In this document: positions 1 through 7,470 of the stretch, piece after piece
How the letters are laid out: each line of letters begins with the position of its first letter
How positions within the stretch are numbered: the stretch's first letter is position 1
Assembly (NCBI GenBank): GCA_003564925.1
Contig: PXDW01000031.1
Span: forward strand, 1-17,587
Length of the DNA stretch: 17,587 nt
Source of the DNA: Candidatus Woesearchaeota archaeon
GTDB lineage: Archaea > Nanobdellota > Nanobdellia > Woesearchaeales > PXDW01
Direction: 5' to 3'
Made by a program: the position numbers and the translations under genes
Notes under the pieces: generated by a model
Told to the model about the DNA's origin: nothing
The model's input: the letters and a program-made list of their open reading frames with translations, nothing else
Database searches by the model: none

Positions 1-7
1 ACAGGGA

Positions 8-1126
8 ATGATGATAAAATTAATTTTTGAAAATGAGCATCTTAAAATCCGCTATAATCCAAATGAACAATTAGAATATGTTAAAGCCTTTGACAGATTA
101 GAGTTTGACAACAAAACAGCGGATGCATTACTGCAAAAATTCGCAGAAGCGCCGGACCCTTATGATGCAGACGGAGACGGTTTTTCTAATCGTGAAGAAA
201 CTACCGGCAAGGACAAATACGGAAACGATTTGCCTTTTACAGACAAAGACGGAAACCCAATAACCTATGTAGATGAGCAAGGACAAACAGTTCATAGAAG
301 CTCAAGCAACCCTTTAGACCCAAAAGACACACCAGAGCATATGGCTACGTTTGATGTTGTTTTGATTAATGGCACGATTGAAGAATTGGATGGTACATCT
401 CTTTCAGACAATATAAATAAACACATTATGTCTTATTATAATCATATTAAAAATAATCCTCATTTAGATGATTTATTGATAGTAAGTGAAAATTTAAATA
501 TTGAATTTAAAAAAAGATCATCAATAAATCCAAATTACTCCCGAACATTAGAACAAATAAAATCCTTCTCAGATAGTGATTATATTTTTGTTTCTTCAGA
601 TGGTCACGGACCCAATAATCCTCATGATAGAATTAGCTATTTTGGTTATGAAACCTTAACAGAGCAGCAAGTTTTGAATCTATGTAATCTGTTGTATGAG
701 AAATATGGAGATGATGCTATTTTTCAATTTTCTCAATGCGCGAGCGGAAATTTATCCAGGCTTCCAGAGTCTGGAATAAATATAATGCAATCTACAGAAA
801 GTGGAATTATTATGGGGGTATCCCCTCAACAAAAATATGTAGGTGTATTTTCTAATAACCCTTTTATAGATTTAGGGAAAGCCCACAATAAAACTGTTGA
901 TTTTGATGTTGTCAGAAATTTTGTAATAATCGGCCTACAATATTGTGTAAAAAAACTTGATAATGGAGAAATCATTTATTGGGATAGGAACGGCGCTTTT
1001 GAGTACGCAAAAGACAGCAACGGCAATTTTATAAGAGAAGATACAGGCCAGATAATAAGAAACTACAAAGAAGATGTTATCCCTCCTAAGATACCCAACT
1101 TCTTCGAGAATTACAGGTTTAAATGA
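8..1126 (+). CDS. Caspase-fold (clan CD, C13/metacaspase-like) cysteine peptidase with Ca-binding-like N-terminus; 5' end uncertain
   Basis: Predicted cysteine peptidase. Residues 53-64 (DADGDGFSNREE) match the Asp-rich loop of thrombospondin type-3 or dockerin-like calcium sites. A second Asp/Gly-rich stretch follows at 78-92, and NPLDPKDTP at 101-109 is the usual end of such a repeat. From about 114 a caspase-like alpha/beta domain follows: a beta strand ending in DGHG supplies His200-Gly201, and 43 residues later another strand ends in SQCASG, giving Cys244. This His-Gly plus Cys-x-Ser-Gly pattern is the clan CD catalytic dyad. No signal peptide is visible, although Ca-binding repeats usually belong to exported proteins. 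The frame is open to the window edge (only 7 nt precede the first ATG), so the true start and a signal peptide may lie upstream. The next gene begins 9 nt after this one ends. Fold and dyad are fairly convincing; substrate and exact family are unknown. Confidence 0.7.
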   Translation: MMIKLIFENEHLKIRYNPNEQLEYVKAFDRLEFDNKTADALLQKFAEAPDPYDADGDGFSNREETTGKDKYGNDLPFTDKDGNPITYVDEQGQTVHRSSSNPLDPKDTPEHMATFDVVLINGTIEELDGTSLSDNINKHIMSYYNHIKNNPHLDDLLIVSENLNIEFKKRSSINPNYSRTLEQIKSFSDSDYIFVSSDGHGPNNPHDRISYFGYETLTEQQVLNLCNLLYEKYGDDAIFQFSQCASGNLSRLPESGINIMQSTESGIIMGVSPQQKYVGVFSNNPFIDLGKAHNKTVDFDVVRNFVIIGLQYCVKKLDNGEIIYWDRNGAFEYAKDSNGNFIREDTGQIIRNYKEDVIPPKIPNFFENYRFK

Positions 1127-1135
1127 AAACATAAA

Positions 1136-1957
1136 ATGCTGGAAAAAATAACAAGAAATAAGAACTTTGGCTTTAAGATAGCAACAGCTGCAACAGCCGG
1201 GCTTATGGGAATAATGAGCTATGTAGGATGCAGAGCAGAGCCAACCAACATAAATGAAGAAGTAAACAATACGAAACTTACAACACAAATAAAGCCAATT
1301 GAGATAAAAAGCGACCTAGAAGTCAACACAGAAAACACATCAAGGATCGTAACTTATAAAAATGAAAAAGATGGAATAAATGATATTCTAGGATTAATAT
1401 ATTCTTCTCCATATGAAGAAAACTGGACATATCTTCCTGATAAGAAAAAATGGATTGAGATAGGGATTAATGAAGAATCAAATATTCATGAAAAAGGCTA
1501 CGAAAGATACTCAGAATTAGATATGGGATTTTTGAGCCAGATTATGGAAGACAACAAGGAAATAAAGATATATCATATGCATCCAAATCCAGAGCGTTTC
1601 AGAAATCCACTATCTTGGGTTCCTTCTGCTAATGATATCTCAACTTTTGCTGTTGTTTTTTCAAAATTTTACAATCTAAACAAAAATGAAGAGGGATATC
1701 TGGAAAAGGACTTCAATATCGAATTTAGAATCGTTTCTATGTATGGGATGTGTGATATTTCAATGACTGAAAAAGCAAGGAAAGATAACAATTATATCTT
1801 AAAACACTTATCAACAGATAAAATAAAGCAGGAAGAGATTGATGAATATATAATTAATCTAAAAAAACAAAATACTGATAACATAGAAATAAGAATATGT
1901 GATTACCTAAAAGACTTAGATCAAGGATATTTTAATTATGAGTATATTTCTCCTTAA
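1136..1957 (+). CDS. Exported lipoprotein-like protein with a JAMM/MPN-type metal motif
   Basis: Protein of 273 residues. The N-terminus has a basic stretch, a short hydrophobic segment (about 14-30) and Cys32 in the context YVGC, which resembles a lipobox cleavage site, so it is probably anchored on the outer face of the membrane. The central part contains HMHP (His147, His149) and then VPSANDI (Ser164, Asp167). This is the His-x-His...Ser-x-x-Asp zinc signature of JAB1/MPN/Mov34 metallopeptidases, including the HP and PSxxDI context seen in RadC-like and prokaryotic JAB proteins. The spacing between second His and Ser is 14 residues, longer than the usual 7, so there is a loop insertion. 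The upstream catalytic Glu cannot be assigned confidently. If active it would be an isopeptidase or peptidase; it could also be a catalytically dead relative. It follows the caspase-like gene by 9 nt and is likely cotranscribed with it. Confidence 0.6.
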   Translation: MLEKITRNKNFGFKIATAATAGLMGIMSYVGCRAEPTNINEEVNNTKLTTQIKPIEIKSDLEVNTENTSRIVTYKNEKDGINDILGLIYSSPYEENWTYLPDKKKWIEIGINEESNIHEKGYERYSELDMGFLSQIMEDNKEIKIYHMHPNPERFRNPLSWVPSANDISTFAVVFSKFYNLNKNEEGYLEKDFNIEFRIVSMYGMCDISMTEKARKDNNYILKHLSTDKIKQEEIDEYIINLKKQNTDNIEIRICDYLKDLDQGYFNYEYISP

Positions 1958-1970
1958 TTATCATTATTAA

Positions 1971-2243
1971 TTATTTTATTAAAAAACCACTAAATTCTTT
2001 TTCTGCTTCATCAAAAAACACATCTATGCCCTTTACTTCTGAATAACCCGGACCTTTTTTTGCAACCTCAACTAATTGTTTTAATTCTTCCTCTTTGCCT
2101 TCTGCAACTATTTCAACCTTCATATTTGGAAGATTTTTTACATACCCTTTTAATCCAAGATCAGAGGCTGTTCTTTTTATATAATATCTAAAGCCCACGC
2201 CTTGAACATTACCAGAAACTATTATTCTAACCTTTTTTTCCAT
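1971..2243 (-). CDS. acyP: Acylphosphatase
   Basis: Small cytosolic enzyme of 90 residues, the normal family length, that hydrolyses the carboxyl-phosphate bond of acylphosphates. The diagnostic N-terminal motif GNVQGVGFR at residues 11-19 forms the phosphate-binding loop and supplies Arg19. The second signature, GYVKNLPNMKVE, supplies the catalytic Asn37. The C-terminus ends in the usual beta strand (FSGFLIK). It is convergent with the JAMM-like gene, with a 13-nt gap, and divergent from the small membrane protein gene, with 34 bp between the start codons. A TATA-like element about 24 bp upstream of the ATG suggests a leaderless transcript. Physiological substrate is unknown, as for most members. 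Confidence 0.95.
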   Translation of the reverse strand: MEKKVRIIVSGNVQGVGFRYYIKRTASDLGLKGYVKNLPNMKVEIVAEGKEEELKQLVEVAKKGPGYSEVKGIDVFFDEAEKEFSGFLIK

Positions 2244-2247
2244 AATA

Positions 2248-2273
2248 AATATAAACTAAAAAAACTATTTAAG
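2248..2273. promoter_or_regulatory. Divergent overlapping TATA elements between acyP and the small membrane protein gene
   Basis: Only 34 bp separate the two divergent start codons. AAATATAAAC at 2248-2257 lies about 25 bp before the plus-strand ATG at 2278. On the minus strand TTAAATAG at 2266-2273 lies about 24 bp before the acylphosphatase ATG at 2243. Both spacings are those of archaeal leaderless promoters. Each TATA box lies close to the other gene's expected start site, so the promoters may interfere. Assigned by eye. Confidence 0.5.
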
Positions 2274-2277
2274 TTTT

Positions 2278-2481
2278 ATGGAAGATATAAAAGAGCCGGA
2301 AACAAGAGGTAATGCTCAGGAGATTCCACAATCAGAACCCATTCAAAAAGAAAAGCCGAGGAAGAAGAGCTTCATACCAAAAAACCCTTTTGCTATATTA
2401 TGGCTATTAATCAAACTGGCTATTTGGGGAATCGTAGTTTATATTTTAGGATCATTTATTTCTATAATATTCAACCAATAG
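2278..2481 (+). CDS. Small single-span membrane protein of unknown function
   Basis: Protein of 67 residues that I do not recognise. The first 34 residues are hydrophilic: an acidic start, Pro/Glu/Gln-rich middle and then a basic cluster (KEKPRKK). One hydrophobic helix spans about residues 37-64 (from PFAILW to ISIIF). The basic cluster directly before the helix suggests a cytoplasmic N-terminus and a C-terminus at or just beyond the membrane, with no soluble outer domain. Its stop codon directly abuts the stop of the convergent DUF424 gene (2481/2482). A TATA-like element about 25 bp upstream supports the start. Real-gene status rests on the promoter, the snug fit between neighbours and the plausible membrane topology. 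Confidence 0.6.
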   Translation: MEDIKEPETRGNAQEIPQSEPIQKEKPRKKSFIPKNPFAILWLLIKLAIWGIVVYILGSFISIIFNQ

Positions 2482-2775
2482 TTATGAGATAACATAGTAC
2501 TGTGAATGAGGAATATTTTCTATATTTATAACATCTTTTTCAGATATAAATCCTTCTTTGATTAGGAAATTAACTGATTTTTTTCCAACAGCATTGATTA
2601 CAAAAGCTTTTTTCGTTAGGTCTTTTATCTCCTCTATCGATAGTTCTTTTCCTTTATAGAAACTTCCTGTTAAGTCAATTTGTATATCTTTTTGAGAAAA
2701 TTTTTTTCCAACCAGTTCATCGTCGCAAATAGCAAGAATAAGCCTTCCCTCATTTATATGCTTTTTAACAATCAT
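2482..2775 (-). CDS. DUF424 family protein
   Basis: Protein of 97 residues that matches the archaeal DUF424 family. Recognisable pieces are the N-terminal GRLILAICDDELVGKKF block (the family's AvCDeeLlGk region), SFYKGKELS in the middle and the C-terminal IENIPHSQYYVIS (family-typical PHAQ). Molecular function is unknown. It lies 25 nt downstream of aIF2-beta on the same strand and is likely cotranscribed with it. Such a pairing would fit a role connected with translation, but that is only inference from position. The gene ends exactly where the convergent small membrane protein gene ends. Confidence 0.85.
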   Translation of the reverse strand: MIVKKHINEGRLILAICDDELVGKKFSQKDIQIDLTGSFYKGKELSIEEIKDLTKKAFVINAVGKKSVNFLIKEGFISEKDVINIENIPHSQYYVIS

Positions 2776-2800
2776 ATTATTATTTGTGCAGATATATTAT

Positions 2801-3202
2801 TTAGTTGATTGGCTTTCTTGCTCCACAAGCCATACATTTCATATAAATCGTATTCGAATCTTTCTCAAGTTTTGTGTCTGGCTTTCCACATTCTCTACAG
2901 ACGACAAATTTTTCAGCATAGGCAGCTATCTTTTCATTTATTCTAGATGCAGGAATCTTGCTCCCCATTATAGTACCAGATTTTTTTATTTCTCCCGGGG
3001 TTGCAAGCTCTTTCAAAACAAATTTAAGCATATGTTCTGGTTTTCTTCCCAGGTACTGGGCTATTTGATTGAAATTGCTTAAAATGGTCCTGTTTCCCTG
3101 TATATGCCCTTTAACATTAGGGACCACAAACCTTTCTTTTTTTTGGCTTAATTTTGGTAGCTGTTCTTTTGCATCTTTAAGTAAATTTTCATATTCTGAC
3201 AT
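2801..3202 (-). CDS. Translation initiation factor aIF2 subunit beta
   Basis: Beta subunit of the archaeal aIF2 heterotrimer that brings initiator Met-tRNA to the small ribosomal subunit. The protein has 133 residues, normal for archaeal aIF2-beta. After a short N-terminal helix, residues 24-90 form the central alpha/beta domain, with the conserved region around EGNRT-like QGNRTI (35-40), LGRKPEHMLKF (51-61) and GTIMGSKIP (76-84). The C-terminal zinc ribbon has Cys102, Cys105, Cys123 and Cys126 in two CxxC pairs. The gene is followed by DUF424 after 25 nt and has a TATA box about 20-28 bp upstream of its ATG, implying a leaderless mRNA. Confidence 0.95.
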   Translation of the reverse strand: MSEYENLLKDAKEQLPKLSQKKERFVVPNVKGHIQGNRTILSNFNQIAQYLGRKPEHMLKFVLKELATPGEIKKSGTIMGSKIPASRINEKIAAYAEKFVVCRECGKPDTKLEKDSNTIYMKCMACGARKPIN

Positions 3203-3220
3203 ATTTAGAAGAAAATTTGT

Positions 3221-3230
3221 TTTATATAAA
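3221..3230. promoter_or_regulatory. Palindromic TATA box for aIF2-beta
   Basis: TTTATATAAA is a perfect 10-bp palindrome centred about 24 bp upstream of the aIF2-beta ATG (3202, minus strand). This is the expected archaeal TATA spacing for transcription starting at or next to the start codon. Being symmetrical it could in principle work in both directions, but the divergent gene has its own box at 3251-3258. Confidence 0.6.
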
Positions 3231-3250
3231 AAAGTTGTTATTTAGAAAAC

Positions 3251-3258
3251 TATATAAA
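3251..3258 (+). promoter_or_regulatory. TATA box for the SpoIIM-family gene
   Basis: TATATAAA ends 22 bp before the ATG at 3281. This spacing places transcription initiation at about the start codon, so the mRNA would be leaderless. No Shine-Dalgarno sequence is seen before the ATG, which agrees. Confidence 0.6.
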
Positions 3259-3280
3259 TGACTATTTCAATAAAAAACCT

Positions 3281-4147
3281 ATGGTTTTGGAATCTTTGGT
3301 CAATCCTTTCAAAGCTGAGAAGAACCCAAAAAGGATGTTCTTTATAGGCTTTTTGTATTCTTCTGTAGCTATACTCCTTAGCTTATGGATTTTTAGCCAA
3401 CATGCGTCTCTTGTCATGGTTTTTTTTACGGTTATGGCTGTTGCTCCTTTAATGTACAATACTATAAAATATGAAGAAAAAAAAGATTTGTCAAATCTTC
3501 CTGAGAAGGCTCTTTTAAAAGAACATGCAAAAGCCCTTAGTTTTTTTATGTATTTGTTTTTAGGAGTAACATTATCTTGCGCAGCATGGTATGTTTTTGC
3601 TCCCTCTTCAGTAGTCCAAAATCTTTTTTCAGTTCAAACAAGAACAATCGTAGAGATAAACAGTGGAGCTATAAAATTCGGATCCACCGGGTTTGTTATG
3701 CACTCACTAAACGCATTTTCAAGGATTTTTTTCAACAATCTTAAAGTTTTGATATTTTGCATACTTTTTTCTTTTATTTATGGGCTGGGCGCTATTTTCA
3801 TATTAACATGGAACGGCTCTGTTATAGGGGTTGCTATAGGAAACTTTATTCGTTCAGGGATATCTAGGATTGAAGGGCCTTTCGGATTAAATACCTTGTC
3901 CAGTTATTTTCACGTGATATCTGTTGGTCTATTTAGGTATGCTATTCATGGAATTCCAGAAATATTGGCATATTTTACAGCAGGGTTGGCAGGAGGAATA
4001 ATATCTGTAGCTGTAATAAGGCATGATTTTGCGACAAGAAAGTTTGAAAAGATTATACTTGATAGTTCAGACCTTCTTTTAATATCTTTCGGACTTTTAT
4101 TGCTTGCCGCTATATTGGAAGTTTTTGTCACGCCTTATTTATTCTAA
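3281..4147 (+). CDS. SpoIIM-family (DUF95) integral membrane protein
   Basis: Polytopic membrane protein of 288 residues. Hydrophobic segments lie at about 19-38, 42-58, 87-106, 153-190 (probably two spans), 205-245 and 262-286, giving around six to seven spans. The region 152-190, NNLKVLIFC followed by FSFIYGLGAIFILTWNGSVIG, and the later HGIPEILAYFTAGLAGG (223-239) are typical of the stage II sporulation protein M family. In that family an asparagine-rich entry to a helix and the conserved Pro-Glu near the end are hallmarks. In Bacillus SpoIIM works in engulfment; the archaeal members have no established role, though membrane remodelling or transport has been suggested for the family. It is convergent with the rpa32-like gene with a gap of 7 nt. 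Confidence 0.8.
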   Translation: MVLESLVNPFKAEKNPKRMFFIGFLYSSVAILLSLWIFSQHASLVMVFFTVMAVAPLMYNTIKYEEKKDLSNLPEKALLKEHAKALSFFMYLFLGVTLSCAAWYVFAPSSVVQNLFSVQTRTIVEINSGAIKFGSTGFVMHSLNAFSRIFFNNLKVLIFCILFSFIYGLGAIFILTWNGSVIGVAIGNFIRSGISRIEGPFGLNTLSSYFHVISVGLFRYAIHGIPEILAYFTAGLAGGIISVAVIRHDFATRKFEKIILDSSDLLLISFGLLLLAAILEVFVTPYLF

Positions 4148-4154
4148 TAAACCA

Positions 4155-4781
4155 TCATTCCAGAACTTTTAGTTTTCCTGGCCTAATTTCAAATATCTCT
4201 CCCTGCTCTAAAAGCTGCTTAAGAAATTTTTCACCTTCTTTAAGATTGGATTTGACAATAACTTCCTGATAAAGAGCACCATCTCCTTTATCCATATTCC
4301 TTATAAGTTTAATAATTTTTTCGTATGGGCTTTCAAAAAATTCCTCTTCAGCTTCTTCTGAACTAACTTCTTCTGTCCTTTCAATAGGTTCTCTATTTTT
4401 CAATTCAAGCTTTCTTATTTCAACCCATTTTTTGTCTTTTAGTTTTTTTACTATTTCAGGAACAATATATTTTTCAGAATTCCATTCCCTCGGTTTTCCT
4501 ATAACTAAAACAATGTCCCCAATATCGACATCAAAATTCCAATCTTCAAAGCTTTTTATGTTTATGTTCGAAGAGCCGTCATCTACAAGAATCCTGTTTT
4601 GATCAAGATCTTTGGAGATGACAGCAGCAATAAAATTAACTCTTGATACATTGCCATAATTTGTAACCACATAGTTAGGAGACCAACCTTCTTTTTTAAC
4701 ATATTGTCCATTGATTATATCACTTATTTTTAATTTTACAGCAGGCTGTCTTTTTACACCCCCCTCACCATTAATATTCAT
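4155..4781 (-). CDS. RPA32-like single-stranded DNA binding protein (OB fold plus winged helix)
   Basis: Protein of 208 residues, probably the small or middle subunit of an archaeal replication protein A. Residues 9-30 (VKRQPAVKLKISDIINGQYV) are the typical entry to archaeal RPA32-type proteins, and an OB fold spans about 17-112 with VNFIAAVIS, ILVDDGSSNI and GDIVLVIGKPREW as strands. A Glu-rich linker (132-150) follows, then a C-terminal winged helix (152-208, GDGALYQEVI to GEIFEIRPGKL), as in eukaryotic RPA32. It lies 2 nt downstream of mcm on the same strand, so it is the last gene of a tbp-mcm-rpa operon and would act with the helicase at the replication fork. Confidence 0.85.
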   Translation of the reverse strand: MNINGEGGVKRQPAVKLKISDIINGQYVKKEGWSPNYVVTNYGNVSRVNFIAAVISKDLDQNRILVDDGSSNINIKSFEDWNFDVDIGDIVLVIGKPREWNSEKYIVPEIVKKLKDKKWVEIRKLELKNREPIERTEEVSSEEAEEEFFESPYEKIIKLIRNMDKGDGALYQEVIVKSNLKEGEKFLKQLLEQGEIFEIRPGKLKVLE

Positions 4782-4783
4782 TA

Positions 4784-6802
4784 TTATATCCTCTGTATGA
4801 AATTTCTTTTAGGCTCAAATATGTCTCCAGACCTCTTCATCCTTTCAATTATCTCTTCAACTTTTGCATCATCAATATTTTTTTGTTTAGCTTCAGCAAC
4901 AATATCACTTAGCGGAATAACTTTACCTAATTTAGATTCTAAATTAATTATTATGTCTCTTATTTGTGATATATGGCCCCTTTCAGAGCTTGGAATTCCA
5001 GTTGTAATGACATCTATATCTATCTTACCTGTTTCTGGGTCAACCCCTATATTACTCAAACAATACCTTAAAAGATCTATTGCTCTTCTCGCATCTTTTT
5101 TTAAAACTTTGTCGCTCAACCTTAATCTTGCAGAAGCTTCAGCCAACCTAACAAGCGCTTCAAGCTGCCTGGCAGAAACAGGTATTGGCTTAACCTCTCC
5201 CTCAACACTTCCAGTATTTCTCATTTTTACAAAAAAATCTTTTATTTCCTCAAGACAATTATCCGTCAACTGTGGATTAATGTTCCTTTTCGCATAAGCA
5301 AGATACTTTCTTAAAAATTCAGTAGACATCTCTGTTTTTTTTGTTTTTGATGTTTGATGAAGCTTTAGGATAAAATCTGCCATTTTGCTGTCTTTTTCAG
5401 TGCTTGGAAGGTCTCTAATAGGAAATATAAGATCGAATCTATTGATTAAGGTAGAAGGCAGATCTATTTGCTTTCCAATCATTTCATACGGATCAAACCT
5501 TCCATACTTCGGGTTTGCAGCAGCAAGAACTGTTGTTTCGGACCTTAAGGTTGCCTGTATGTTAGCCTTGCTTATAGATATGGTCTGCTGCTCAAGAGCC
5601 TCGTGCATCGAAGCCCTGTCCTCTGGACCCATCTTATCCAACTCATCTATACAGCATATTCCTTTGTTTGTTAATACTAAGGCTCCCGCTTCTAAAGCCC
5701 ACCCACGAAGAAACTCATCTTTTACGACACTGGCTGTCAGACCAGCTCCTGAAGCACCTTTTCCCCCAACATATCTTGCCTTTGGAGCAACCATACTAAT
5801 TCTTTTAAGAAGCTGTGATTTACCCGCACCAGGATCTCCTATCAAAAGAACGTGCATATCTCCCCTAGTTGTAGAGCCATCATCTTTTGTCTTCTTTACT
5901 CCTCCAACAAGCTGGCAAAGAAGAGCCTCTTTTACTTCTTCATAGCCATATATAGATGGTGCTAATGAGCTTACTAATTTAGAGTATATTTTTGGATCTT
6001 CTGCTACTTTTTTTATCTCTTTCTCTTCTTTTTTGCTTATCTCAATCTCTGAATAATCTTCTTCTACAGGCTGTATATAATTTGCCTCTATCATTAGGTC
6101 AAATCTTGTAAGCTTTCCCCCATCTTTCGAAGGTATAGGGACCTCTCCCAGAATACCCGAAACCTGTATCTTACTTCCGGGGTTAGTTCTTCTGTCTGAT
6201 AAAGGGCTAACTAAATCAGATTTTAAGAACAAATCCATTCTTTTTGGCTGATCTCCCCCTTCTAAATCTTCAGGAGCTTCTTCTAGTACAATTTTCTGTG
6301 CATCTACAAGCTCTTTGCTTATAAGCTTAAATTTTCCTTTTCTCCCACAACCACATCTAGATGGCTCTTTGAATTTTGACTCAACTTGTAAAACAGTTAT
6401 TATATTTCCACAACTTGGACATTCAAACCTTGCAGAAGTAACCTGCGGCCTTACGTCGGATTTTTGCCTTACGATTCCTTTCGCGACTATTAGTTTTCCT
6501 ATATGGTTGCTTCTTATATTTCTTATTTCTATAAACTGAGATGCAGGAAGATTGGAGAATCTTACTTTAATTTTTTTTATGTCTCCCTCTATATCAAACC
6601 CTTGAACAGCCAACTCAGAAGCTTTTATAGCTTCTTCAGGCTGATCTAGAAGCAATTCAGCAAGTTCTGGGCTAAATTTGCTCAATTCAGAAAAATCTGC
6701 AACAAGAAAATAGTTGGATTTTCTTACATTTGTGACTATTATATCAAAATAGTTTTTTTCTAAAAATTCTGAAAACTTCTTAATTTGCTCAGCAGCGTTC
6801 AT
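4784..6802 (-). CDS. mcm: Replicative DNA helicase MCM
   Basis: Archaeal minichromosome maintenance helicase, 672 residues, which is the usual full length and has no intein. The N-terminal part has helical and OB regions with a zinc-binding module: Cys128, Cys131, Cys150 and Cys152 (CPSC, then CGC). The AAA+ core has Walker A GDPGAGKS (322-329), the presensor-type SGAGLTAS (351-358), Walker B IDEL (385-388), the sensor-1 segment AAANP (427-431) and the arginine finger in NRFD (Arg455). A C-terminal winged helix runs from about 605 to 672. It follows tbp by 19 nt and precedes the rpa32-like gene by 2 nt. Its C-terminal winged helix resembles that of the adjacent RPA32-like protein. Confidence 0.98.
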   Translation of the reverse strand: MNAAEQIKKFSEFLEKNYFDIIVTNVRKSNYFLVADFSELSKFSPELAELLLDQPEEAIKASELAVQGFDIEGDIKKIKVRFSNLPASQFIEIRNIRSNHIGKLIVAKGIVRQKSDVRPQVTSARFECPSCGNIITVLQVESKFKEPSRCGCGRKGKFKLISKELVDAQKIVLEEAPEDLEGGDQPKRMDLFLKSDLVSPLSDRRTNPGSKIQVSGILGEVPIPSKDGGKLTRFDLMIEANYIQPVEEDYSEIEISKKEEKEIKKVAEDPKIYSKLVSSLAPSIYGYEEVKEALLCQLVGGVKKTKDDGSTTRGDMHVLLIGDPGAGKSQLLKRISMVAPKARYVGGKGASGAGLTASVVKDEFLRGWALEAGALVLTNKGICCIDELDKMGPEDRASMHEALEQQTISISKANIQATLRSETTVLAAANPKYGRFDPYEMIGKQIDLPSTLINRFDLIFPIRDLPSTEKDSKMADFILKLHQTSKTKKTEMSTEFLRKYLAYAKRNINPQLTDNCLEEIKDFFVKMRNTGSVEGEVKPIPVSARQLEALVRLAEASARLRLSDKVLKKDARRAIDLLRYCLSNIGVDPETGKIDIDVITTGIPSSERGHISQIRDIIINLESKLGKVIPLSDIVAEAKQKNIDDAKVEEIIERMKRSGDIFEPKRNFIQRI

Positions 6803-6821
6803 TTTTAAGAAATTAAAAAAA

Positions 6822-7361
6822 TTATTTTACTTTTTTCAGATTAACAATAAGCTTGTCTAAAGCTTCATGCACTTGTTCTTCTGATTTTGTTCCGGTACAT
6901 ACAACTTTTCCATTGCTAAAAAGGAGGAAAGTTGCTTTCGCCTCGTCAAGCTTATAAACCAGTCCAGGAAACTGTTCAGGCTCATATTCTGTATTACCTA
7001 GCTTCATTGCCAATGTATTAAGGTTTAAGTCCATACCCACAGATCCTGAAGCAACAATATTCTGGATATTTATTTTTGGCTTTATTTTAATTTTTATACC
7101 TATTTTTTCAAGGCTTTTTATTATTTTTTCTATAGACTCTCGCACTTTTTCAATGCTTCTTGCTCCAGTACAAACAACATTTCCGGAGCTGAATATCAAT
7201 GCAGACGTTTTAGGCTCTTTTATCCTTATTACTAACCCAGGAAACTGCTCAGGATTGTATTCTGTATTGCTTAATGTAGCAGCCATTTTTTCCAAAGGAA
7301 TATCATGCTCTAAACTTGTAGAAACAACAATATTCACAACCGTGATGTTTTTTTTCTCCAT
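6822..7361 (-). CDS. tbp: TATA-box binding protein
   Basis: General transcription factor that binds promoter TATA boxes and recruits TFB and RNA polymerase. The protein is 179 residues, normal for archaeal TBP, and consists of two direct repeats of the saddle fold. The repeat hallmarks are SNTEYNPEQFPGLVIRI (31-47) with NVVCTGARS (61-69), and GNTEYEPEQFPGLVYKL (122-138) with KVVCTGTKS (152-160). The C-terminus ends in basic residues, without an acidic tail. It is the first gene of the tbp-mcm-rpa operon. Upstream lies a duplicated TATA-like element that its own product would be expected to bind. Confidence 0.98.
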   Translation of the reverse strand: MEKKNITVVNIVVSTSLEHDIPLEKMAATLSNTEYNPEQFPGLVIRIKEPKTSALIFSSGNVVCTGARSIEKVRESIEKIIKSLEKIGIKIKIKPKINIQNIVASGSVGMDLNLNTLAMKLGNTEYEPEQFPGLVYKLDEAKATFLLFSNGKVVCTGTKSEEQVHEALDKLIVNLKKVK

Positions 7362-7380
7362 TTTAGCACCCCAATAACAA

Positions 7381-7420
7381 CTTTTATTTATAAAGGGATA
7401 TGGCCTTTATTTATAAATGC
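7381..7420 (-). promoter_or_regulatory. Duplicated TATA element upstream of tbp
   Basis: The 12-bp sequence TTTATTTATAAA (TTTATAAATAAA on the coding strand) occurs at 7383-7394 and again at 7406-7417, 23 bp apart, about two helical turns. The proximal copy lies 22-33 bp upstream of the tbp ATG, correct for a leaderless start. Overlapping them is an inverted repeat, ATAAAGG-gatatgg-CCTTTAT (7390-7410), 7-bp arms with a 7-nt spacer. The distal copy could be a second promoter or a site for autoregulation by TBP. Confidence 0.6.
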
Positions 7421-7470
7421 TTTTATTATCTATCATCTTCTTTGAGAAATATATATTAAATTACAGATGC

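Noticed and set aside
2786..3082. 98-codon plus-strand open frame opposite aIF2-beta
   Set aside because: Antisense to a well-conserved translation factor and lacking any promoter or motif.
4797..5945. Open frames on the plus strand opposite mcm (166 and 186 codons)
   Set aside because: They are antisense to a complete, unmistakable MCM gene, have no promoter and no recognisable motif; they are shadow frames.
4784..6802. Intein in MCM
   Set aside because: The protein is of normal length, with Walker A, Walker B and arginine finger at ordinary spacing and no splicing-domain insertion.
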